Of a stretch of 64,000 nucleotides of DNA, positions 7,345-14,800 are shown piece after piece (the first letter of the stretch is position 1; each line of letters opens with the position of its first letter). Origin of the DNA: Sedimentisphaerales bacterium (GTDB lineage: Bacteria > Planctomycetota > Phycisphaerae > Sedimentisphaerales > Anaerohalosphaeraceae). The stretch lies in the NCBI GenBank assembly GCA_028282905.1, contig JANQGW010000098.1, forward strand, positions 1-64,000, in the 5' to 3' direction. The notes beneath the pieces were generated by a model. The model had not been told where the DNA came from and searched no databases. It was given only the letters and a program-made list of their open reading frames with translations. Made by a program: the position numbers and the translations under genes.

Positions 7345-9561
7345 ATGAGCTTAGTGAAGTGGATTCGTAAAAATACCCGTAAGATTATGGTGGGCGTCAT
7401 TATTGTGGCAATGGTCGTATTCGTCATCGGTCAGATCGGCATGCAAATGATCATGAGTCGATTCAGCCCGGCTAAAAAAACGATTGCAACCTATGACAGC
7501 GGAAAAATCAGTTACATTGACCGCCAGACCGCTCAAAGCGACTTGAACACCCTGCGTATGCTCAACGGCGATCAACTGCTGGCAAGGCAGGGAGTAGGCG
7601 GAATGCTGTTATGCCGGATGATCTTCCCGGAATCGCCGTTTGTCAGCAATCTGGACGCTCAGCTCAAGCAGGCTGTTCAAAACCGACAGTTGTCATGCAG
7701 CGTTGAAGAACTGGAAGCTTATTTCAACCAGCGTTCCATACCCGCCGATATGATGTGGATGCTGCTCAAGGCCGAAGCTCAGCGGGCCGGCTATCTGGTT
7801 TCCTCTAACAGCGCCAAAGCTCAGTTGGTTCAGCTTGTCCCCCTGATGTCTCAGGGCCGGGCCAATGCCGGTCAGCTCATCAGCCTCGTTATGCAGCAAA
7901 CCAACCAGACCGAAGCCAAGGTCGTTCGCACTTTTGCCGACCTGCTGACAGTCTCAGACTACGCTAACCAGATCATGAACAACCAGGCCGTCACGCTGAA
8001 TCAAGTCAAGGCCTCACTGGGACACAGCAAAGAGCGTCTGGATGCCGAATTTGTCAAGATCGACGCTGAAACGCTTGTCGATGAAACCGCGACGATTGCT
8101 GACGCCGACATCACCGCACAGTTTGAAGCATTCAAGCAAATTGCTCCCGGCAGTATCTCCAAAAACAATCCTTACGGTTTCGGCTATAAGCTGCCCAAAC
8201 GCGTTCAACTGGAATACTTGATCGTAAAGGCCGACGATGTCAAAGCACAAATCGAACAGCCGACTTCCGATGAACTGGAGCAGTATTACAAAACCCATAT
8301 CGCCCAATACCAAACCGAAGAACCTTCGGATCCGAATGACCCGGAATCTGAGAAAAACATCGTCACTCAGCCATTTACAGAAGCCGAGCCGCGTATTCGC
8401 AGCTCGATTGAACAGCAAAAAACCGACCAGTTGACCAAGATGCTCTTTAATGAGATCAAGGATATCACCGAAAAGGGCTTTGAGAACATCACGTTTGACG
8501 AAGCGACGAACGCCCAGCTTCAAGAGGAAGCCGGCGATTATGAAGTCACCGCCAAGCAGATTGCCGAAGAGCACAAAATCACGGTTACCACCGGCAAAAC
8601 CGGCTGGCTGTCAGAAGCGGATTTCCTGCAGAACAATCTCCTGCGGACGCTGGCACGCCAGCAGGGTACCGCACGTCTGCCCCTGTCAGAGTTGGCGTTT
8701 ATCGCCAGCACCGAACCCAAGCAGCAGCGCCGCATTGGCCTGCCGGCCGTTCGCGTCTGGGAAAGCATTGGACCGGTTGATGATCGTCGTGCATCATATT
8801 ACGGAGAAATCCCTCCGACAAAAACAGCAATTGTACGCGTGATCGGCATTGAAGAAGCCGCGGTTGCCGCTGACATTAATGTGCAGTATGACACCACCGG
8901 CGTCGCCCAGTTTGAAACGCCGGAAGAAAAAGAGGACGCGACCTTCTCATTGAAAGAAAAAGTCACCGAAGACCTGCGTCTGAAAAAAGCCATGGAAACC
9001 GCCGCAGCACGTGCCAATGAACTGGCAACACTCGTCGCCAACTCCGACTGGACCGGCGGCGTCAAGGCTTACAATGACAAATACGACGCCAATGATCCGA
9101 ACAACATCGAAGCCGCTAAGCTGGCGGTAAAACTGGAATTCGCCAAGGACCAGGGCCGCGCAACTCAGACAGAAATTAACTTTGTTGTCAAGAACTACAT
9201 GACCAAAAATCCTGACGGCATCCGGCGATACCTGGCGAACAATGCTTTCAATCAGCAGCTTTACGCCCTGCTGCCCCAAGACGCCGAATCCACCGGTTCT
9301 CTTACCAAGGTGCTGACCTCTGAAGCCGGAGCAGCCTGCTATGTCGTCAAGGAAGTCATTCGCAAGCCCGCGACCGAGAAAGACTACCTCGATGCCAAGG
9401 CCCAAACCGCCATGCAGTTGAGCAGCGGAGACATGGCCGAATTAGCGCTGGTTCATTACAGCACCGAAAACATCCTCAAGCGGATGGATTTTGAATACAC
9501 GGACGAAGACGAAACACCTGAAGCCGAAGAAGAAGCTGAAAGCAGCAAGACCACTGAATAG
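7345..9561 (+). CDS. PpiD/SurA-like membrane-anchored periplasmic chaperone
   Basis: ATG 7345 follows AGGTGA and is preferred to an upstream TTG at 7282. The 738-residue product has one N-terminal membrane anchor (residues ~14-37, KIMVGVIIVAMVVFVIGQIG). A long soluble region follows, rich in Gln, Ala and charged helices. Residues ~70-240 resemble SurA_N-type helices. The stretch ~255-420 has the PpiD-like pattern of parvulin-flanking strands (QLEYLIVKADDV), but I see no convincing parvulin active site. The acidic C-terminus ends in EEEAESSKTTE. The likely role is helping to fold exported proteins at the cytoplasmic membrane. Two small membrane proteins follow closely. Confidence 0.7.
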   Translation: MSLVKWIRKNTRKIMVGVIIVAMVVFVIGQIGMQMIMSRFSPAKKTIATYDSGKISYIDRQTAQSDLNTLRMLNGDQLLARQGVGGMLLCRMIFPESPFVSNLDAQLKQAVQNRQLSCSVEELEAYFNQRSIPADMMWMLLKAEAQRAGYLVSSNSAKAQLVQLVPLMSQGRANAGQLISLVMQQTNQTEAKVVRTFADLLTVSDYANQIMNNQAVTLNQVKASLGHSKERLDAEFVKIDAETLVDETATIADADITAQFEAFKQIAPGSISKNNPYGFGYKLPKRVQLEYLIVKADDVKAQIEQPTSDELEQYYKTHIAQYQTEEPSDPNDPESEKNIVTQPFTEAEPRIRSSIEQQKTDQLTKMLFNEIKDITEKGFENITFDEATNAQLQEEAGDYEVTAKQIAEEHKITVTTGKTGWLSEADFLQNNLLRTLARQQGTARLPLSELAFIASTEPKQQRRIGLPAVRVWESIGPVDDRRASYYGEIPPTKTAIVRVIGIEEAAVAADINVQYDTTGVAQFETPEEKEDATFSLKEKVTEDLRLKKAMETAAARANELATLVANSDWTGGVKAYNDKYDANDPNNIEAAKLAVKLEFAKDQGRATQTEINFVVKNYMTKNPDGIRRYLANNAFNQQLYALLPQDAESTGSLTKVLTSEAGAACYVVKEVIRKPATEKDYLDAKAQTAMQLSSGDMAELALVHYSTENILKRMDFEYTDEDETPEAEEEAESSKTTE

Positions 9562-9572
9562 GAAATGACCGA

Positions 9573-10031
9573 ATGACCGATTCTGACCGTTTAACAGCAG
9601 ATGAGATGCTCCGGCTGGTGATTGTCGGACTGGCCGCCTGGGTTGTCCCCGGCGCCGGCCACTTTCTGATCCGCGAGCGCAAACGCGGCGTGATTATCTT
9701 CGTGACGATCACCGCCCTGTTTGTCAGCGGTCTGTGGATCGGTTCCATCGGTGTCATTGACCGCGTTGGCTCATGGCCGTGGTATCTGGGCCAAATGCTG
9801 TTTTCGCCGGCTGTCGGAATTCTCGGCAAAATAGCGCAAAACGGTGACTATGTCTGCTACGGCCGTCCGCTGGATACCGGCCAGATTTATACCGGCGTCG
9901 CGGGCCTGCTGAATCTGCTGTGTATTCTCAGTGCGGTCTATATGGCCTACTGCGGCCGCGGTGGTGAAATGATCGGCAGCGATGAAGACGACACCGGCCA
10001 GCCGGTCACGGAGGGCGACAGCAATGGGTAA
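9573..10031 (+). CDS. Small polytopic membrane protein (DUF6677-like)
   Basis: The 152-residue product starts 11 nt after the chaperone gene. It has three or four hydrophobic segments (~15-30, ~38-58, ~70-85, ~108-126). The loop GAGHFLIRERKRGVIIF is typical of small planctomycetal membrane proteins annotated DUF6677; I recall that family from genome annotations and could not search it. The acidic tail is cytoplasmic or periplasmic. It overlaps the next small membrane protein by 8 nt, so the three genes are probably one transcript. Function is unknown. Confidence 0.65.
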   Translation: MTDSDRLTADEMLRLVIVGLAAWVVPGAGHFLIRERKRGVIIFVTITALFVSGLWIGSIGVIDRVGSWPWYLGQMLFSPAVGILGKIAQNGDYVCYGRPLDTGQIYTGVAGLLNLLCILSAVYMAYCGRGGEMIGSDEDDTGQPVTEGDSNG

Positions 10032-10272
10032 TCTCTCATTCATCCTGGCGTCGTTTACCGCACCGATTGAAATTGGCACAAATCCGCAGGCATTGCTGTA
10101 TATGTTCCCCTTGCTGGCGGCGATTGCGATTGTCTATAAAGCCACCAAAATGCGGGTATTATTCCCCAAGCGTCTCGCCGTCCAGTCGCTGCTGTTGTTT
10201 CTGACCGTCAGCGGCTTCATGATCGCCGCAATCATCGTCATCAACTTAATAAGCTGGCTGGTTACAAGTTAA
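10024..10272 (+). CDS. Small two-helix membrane protein
   Basis: ATG 10024 follows GGAGGG by 8 nt and overlaps the previous stop by 8 nt. An in-frame ATG at 9982 would give a basic, non-hydrophobic leader and is rejected. The 82-residue product has two membrane helices (~20-34 and ~50-78) with a basic loop (ATKMRVLFPKR) between them. No family is recognised. Its placement suggests a partner of the preceding membrane protein. It ends 13 nt before the convergent rnc stop. Confidence 0.6.
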   Translation: MGNLSFILASFTAPIEIGTNPQALLYMFPLLAAIAIVYKATKMRVLFPKRLAVQSLLLFLTVSGFMIAAIIVINLISWLVTS

Positions 10273-10285
10273 TACGGACTGACTG

Positions 10286-10993
10286 TCAGTAAACCTCTTC
10301 AGGTTCCTGTTCCACAATCCCCAGTTCCACCAGCACATTCAAAGCGGCCTTTTGCTCGGCCTCCTTTTTGGTCACGCCCCAGGCGCTTGTGTACTCCTGA
10401 TGATTAATGACCACTGCCATTTCAAAACACTTGTTGTGGTCGGGCCCTTTTTCGTCCAGCAGATGATACATCGGCGTGCGGCCGAATTCCTTCTGGCAGT
10501 GCTGCTGCAAGAGTGACTTGTAGTTTTCCTGATGTGCCTTGGCATCCGCCTCGTCAATCATCGGCCCGAAGACCCGCAGGATAAACGCCTCGGCAGCCTC
10601 CATGCCGCCGTCCAGGTAAATCGCCGCGATAATCGCTTCGATACTGGCCGCCGCAATCGAGCCGGACATCGCCTTGGTATGATCCATGCCCTTGCCGACC
10701 CGCATAAAGTCCGGCAAGCCAAGTTTATTGGCAATCTTCGCACAGGTCTTGCGCGACACCAGGCGGCTCTTGATCTTGGTCAAGTCCCCTTCCAGATATT
10801 CAGGGAATCGCTCAAAAAGGGTTTTGCAGGTCACCAGCGACAGAACCGAGTCGCCGAGAAATTCAAAACGCTCATTGCTGTTGAGACGGTCATCGGCCAG
10901 GGAGGAATGCGTGACGGCCTCATCCAGAAATGCAGTGTCCTTAAAACGATACTCAAGGACCGCCTGTATCTGCTGTACAGTATCGGTGTTCAT
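10286..10993 (-). CDS. rnc: Ribonuclease III
   Basis: The 235-residue product has the RNase III signature ERFEFLGDSVL at residues 41-51, which carries the catalytic Glu44 and Asp48. A second acidic cluster is near residues 115-125 (EAIIAAIYLDGG). A double-stranded RNA-binding domain covers ~160-225 (NYKSLLQQHCQKEFG, TKKEAEQKAALNVL). The enzyme cuts double-stranded RNA in rRNA precursors and mRNAs. It is monocistronic here, behind a consensus promoter and an 87-nt leader with a strong hairpin. The usual neighbours era and recO are absent. Confidence 0.95.
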   Translation of the reverse strand: MNTDTVQQIQAVLEYRFKDTAFLDEAVTHSSLADDRLNSNERFEFLGDSVLSLVTCKTLFERFPEYLEGDLTKIKSRLVSRKTCAKIANKLGLPDFMRVGKGMDHTKAMSGSIAAASIEAIIAAIYLDGGMEAAEAFILRVFGPMIDEADAKAHQENYKSLLQQHCQKEFGRTPMYHLLDEKGPDHNKCFEMAVVINHQEYTSAWGVTKKEAEQKAALNVLVELGIVEQEPEEVY

Positions 10994-11026
10994 AAACTCT
11001 CCTGTTTACGCTATACAAGCAGATTG

Positions 11027-11054
11027 CGAAGACCGTTTTAAAAGACGGTCTTCG
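11027..11054 (-). promoter_or_regulatory. Perfect hairpin in the rnc leader
   Basis: CGAAGACCGT and ACGGTCTTCG form a perfect 10-bp stem with an 8-nt loop, starting 34 nt upstream of the rnc ATG. It lies inside the transcribed leader predicted from the promoter at 11087-11114. In E. coli RNase III cuts a hairpin in its own 5' leader to limit its synthesis. The same logic is possible here. Confidence 0.5.
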
Positions 11055-11086
11055 AAATGTGCTTGCGTTCTCTTTACAGGAACTCA

Positions 11087-11114
11087 ATTATAATGCATAA
11101 AAACGCCCTGTCAA
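11087..11114 (-). promoter_or_regulatory. Consensus sigma70 promoter for rnc
   Basis: Reading the minus strand, TTGACA (11114-11109), a 16-nt spacer and TATAAT (11092-11087) match both consensus hexamers exactly. The predicted start is near 11080, which gives a leader of about 87 nt before rnc. Confidence 0.75.
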
Positions 11115-11160
11115 GCCGGCACCGGACATCTTTACCGAAACCGGCGTTATTCGAATGTCC

Positions 11161-11496
11161 TTAGTTGACCAACTGCAGTGAAGCTAACGCGACAAACTGA
11201 TCATCCACAAACTGGAAGACATTGTCCAGGCCGGTCACAGCAAAAATCGAGTGGGTTTTGGGGCAAACCGCGGAAAACACGAGGTTTTGGCCGTTATCGC
11301 ACAGAACTTTCCGCAGTTTCAGCAGTTTGGCAATGCTGGAGGAAGTCACCACATCAACATCCATGAAATCGACCACAACGTCCAGATTGTCATGTTCGCT
11401 GACCATATCGATGACGGTTTGCAGCTCTTCGCCCATATCCGGCTCTTTGGCAAGATTCACTAAGACGACATCTTCTGACCAGTTTTGAATACCCAT
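11161..11496 (-). CDS. STAS-domain protein (anti-sigma factor antagonist-like)
   Basis: The 111-residue product is a single STAS domain. DVVVDFMDVDVVTSSSIAKL (~38-57) places a Ser cluster at the position phosphorylated in SpoIIAA/RsbV-type antagonists. Helices KLRKVLC and HSIFAVTGLDNVFQ complete the fold. In known pathways the unphosphorylated protein binds an anti-sigma kinase and frees a sigma factor. No kinase, phosphatase or sigma gene is adjacent, so the partner is unknown. The start at ATG 11496 has a good AGGAGA site. Confidence 0.85.
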   Translation of the reverse strand: MGIQNWSEDVVLVNLAKEPDMGEELQTVIDMVSEHDNLDVVVDFMDVDVVTSSSIAKLLKLRKVLCDNGQNLVFSAVCPKTHSIFAVTGLDNVFQFVDDQFVALASLQLVN

Positions 11497-11718
11497 TTGA
11501 GTCTCCTGAATACTTAATTGATTGTTTCACTGTGCATCATATCGGCATTGAAAATCCCGCAATTAATTGAAAAAACGCCGAATTCATGACTTTTTTATGG
11601 CGACTAGGCAACCGCTCGGCTTATTCTCGAATGGACTAAAGGCATCAAAAAAGCTAAGTTATCACGCCCGGAAGGACTGCCTTATCGGACTATTTCTTAT
11701 TCAAAGTCCGGTCGTGAC
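11497..11718. other. Intergenic region between divergent STAS and subtilase genes
   Basis: This holds the STAS leader and the region upstream of the subtilase promoter. Apart from the promoter at 11719-11747, no gene, repeat or clear hairpin was seen. Confidence 0.4.
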
Positions 11719-11747
11719 TTGATTTCAGCACTAAAAAAGCCTATAAT
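11719..11747 (+). promoter_or_regulatory. Sigma70-type promoter for the subtilase gene
   Basis: TTGATT (11719-11724), a 17-nt spacer and TATAAT (11742-11747) form a strong promoter. The predicted start near 11754 leaves a leader of about 110 nt before the coding region. Confidence 0.65.
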
Positions 11748-11864
11748 TAAGGTGTGTTCAAGTAATCTTAGGCACCTGCTGATATGGGGGACCGATTTGG
11801 TCGAAAATAATTTTATCATACGCCGAAATAATATTGCTGTTAGAATTATCGATGATATAAGGAG

Positions 11865-14800
11865 TTGACCATTTTTTTAAACCGAATAAATGAGCAATGC
11901 CAGAGAATATCTCTGGCCGTCATTTCGTTACTTTTCGTAATGTGGATTCCTTGCCTGGCTCAGAACCCAGACTACATCCCAGAGAAGGCCTACCAATTTA
12001 AAACATCAGACCTTAACGGCAATCCAGTCACATTGGACACTTTCAAAAATAAACAGGCTCTGTTTATTTTTGGACGCACGGACTGCACGTATTGCCGCAA
12101 ATTATGGTCAGTCTTGTCTGAATATACTCGACCAAGCGATGTTGAGATCTTTTTCGTTGCAGTCAGGCAGGATGCCGATGCCCTTATCGATGCCTTTTAC
12201 GGCAAACCGATCAACTTCGAGCTTATTCCTGACCCGGCCGGTATTTTAAGCGCAAAATACGGCATCAACCGTGTGCCGACTGTTATTCAAATCGATAAAA
12301 ACCAAAAAATCACATTTGCAGGTTCCGTTACCCAGTTTGAATTTTTGGAATTACTTTACGGCTCAGCCGTTTCGACCTCCAAATCTAAATCCAAGAGCCA
12401 ATCCGCTCAAAAGACCCAACTGCCCCGGCGTTTTATCGTGAATTTTGCATCTGAGATGCCTGCCAAAAATTTAGCTGCTCGCAGGAAACACCTGGATAAA
12501 GCCTTTCAACGCATACAAGCTCGCCTGGTCAAACGCCTGGCGACGAGAAAGAATGCCTGGGTGGTCGATATCGATCCGGAAAATCTCGAATCCCTCCAAA
12601 CCCTGCCGGGATTTCAAAACGTCAAGGAAGATCGTATCGTTCGAGCCCTGCTTGCCGACTCCGCTACCCAAATTAACGCTGATTATGCCTGGGATAATGC
12701 CATTACCGGTCAGGGTGTGCAGGTTTGCGTTATTGATACCGGTATCGATTATACCCACCCCGATTTATCCAACAGTATCAACAAGCAATACAACTTTTTC
12801 GATGACATCGATGATGCTATGGACGACAACGGTCACGGCACCCACGTGGCAGGTATCGTCGCTTCGGGCGGTTTGACGTATCGCGGCATCAGTCACGATG
12901 CAGGTCTCATGGCCGCCAAGGCCCTGGGCAGTGGTGGAGAAGGATATGCTTCCGATGTCATCGATGCCATCAACTGGTGTGTCGCAGAAGGCGCCGATGT
13001 GATCAATCTCAGCCTCGGAGAGGGACGGTATTCGCAAACCTGTGACGACAACGAAATAGCCATCGCGGCGAATAATGCCGTCGATGCAGGCGTTGTCGTG
13101 GTGGCAGCAGCCGGTAACGACGGAAGCGACACTGAAGTTGTTACCCCAGCGTGCGCTTCAAAGGTCATCGCTGTCGGGGCCTTGAGCAAAGATGACACCC
13201 GGGCTTCTTACTCTGACGGCGGAGCACCGCTGGATGTCTGTGCGCCGGGAGGTGATCAGTTCGGCGGCACAAATTATCCTGAGATCGTATCCTGTTTCAG
13301 TACGTTGGTTGCCAACGATCCTTACCTTTGTATGTATTTTGTTGGCGGTGGTTGTTATGATGACTATTTCGCGGTCGATGGCAGGCAGTACATCCGTGCT
13401 GTCGGGACATCGATGGCGACTCCTCATGTCGCCGGGGCCGCGGCCCTGCTGCTCGAGGCCAACGAAAACCTTACGCCTGCGCAGATCAAATCAACACTGG
13501 AGCAGACCGCCGATGACCTGGGCGATGCCGGTAGGGACGACTTTTTCGGCTGGGGCAAAATCAATATCGAACGCGCCCTGGATAATCTGCCCGCAAGCGT
13601 GGGTGAGCTAAAAATCTCGATTACCGATCCCAATCAACCCGAACCCCTTAACATAAATGAACCGTTCGAGCTGGGTGCCGATGTCGATTGCTACGGCGGT
13701 GACGGCTGTGGCAATGTCGAAGTGTTCGTCTCTTATTGCGAGGGCAGCGACTGCAATGACTTTACCAATTTAACCCCCATCACGACTTTCTCTACCGCCG
13801 ATGACAATCCTGTTGTCCTCGGGGCATTGAGCGGCATCACACAGAAAACCCCCCTGTCGCCTTTGTTCAGTGCTGAAACCGAGTATGATATCTCCGAAGA
13901 TGCTACCACCAAAATCATCGATCCGGTCCAGGGGCGTGTGGGTTCGACATTGCCGACATCTTACACCTCGGACGATCTCGAACCCAACGATGCCGTGGGC
14001 GCCTACGATGAAGATGCGACTCAAACCTATCCCTTTACCATTCCGGCAGGTAACCCCAGTCGTATTACCGTCCGCATGGAACATTATCTCGTTCTGTATT
14101 TTGATTCCACTCCGGCAACCGGCTGGATCGCTGAACTGGTCAATGCATCCGGACAGTCTCTGGGTATCATCGACCAATGTATCCCTGAAATCGGCGGTGG
14201 CGGTTTACCAACTCCCCCGGACTGTCTGTTTATCAGTGAATCCCCTGGACTGCTTTCAGCGCTCGATGCAGGTGGGGATAACTACTTACGCATCACGTCA
14301 TTCGACGTCGAGGAAGATGAATGGCTTGCGTTCAACAATCTCTATGTTACGATCGACTATCAGCTCGATCCCAACCAGGACGAGGTCTATCGTACCCTGA
14401 TGCAGTTCGACCTTTCCGGCATTGATACCGATTACGAACTCACTGCAGCAAGGCTGAACCTTACAGTCACCCAAGCAGTCGATCAGGCTTCCGGCCAGAT
14501 ATACCTGACACAAAACCACTACACAAGTCAAGATTCGGCTCAAAACCTGCATTCTCCGCAAGATCCTAACTATACCAACCTGCAAAATCCGATCAAAAGC
14601 TTCAGTGCCGAAACCGCCGGTGATGTTTCCATCAATCTCAAGGCTGCCGTTCAGGATGCCCTTGCCGCGAGTCAAGATCGTATTACCCTGCAGATTCGGG
14701 AATCCGGCAATGACCAACTGTTTGCCTTTGATACAGCCGCGGCCCTGGATATCTATCAGAAGCTGCCGCCCGGCGCTGATAACGGGCAGGATCCCGGCGG

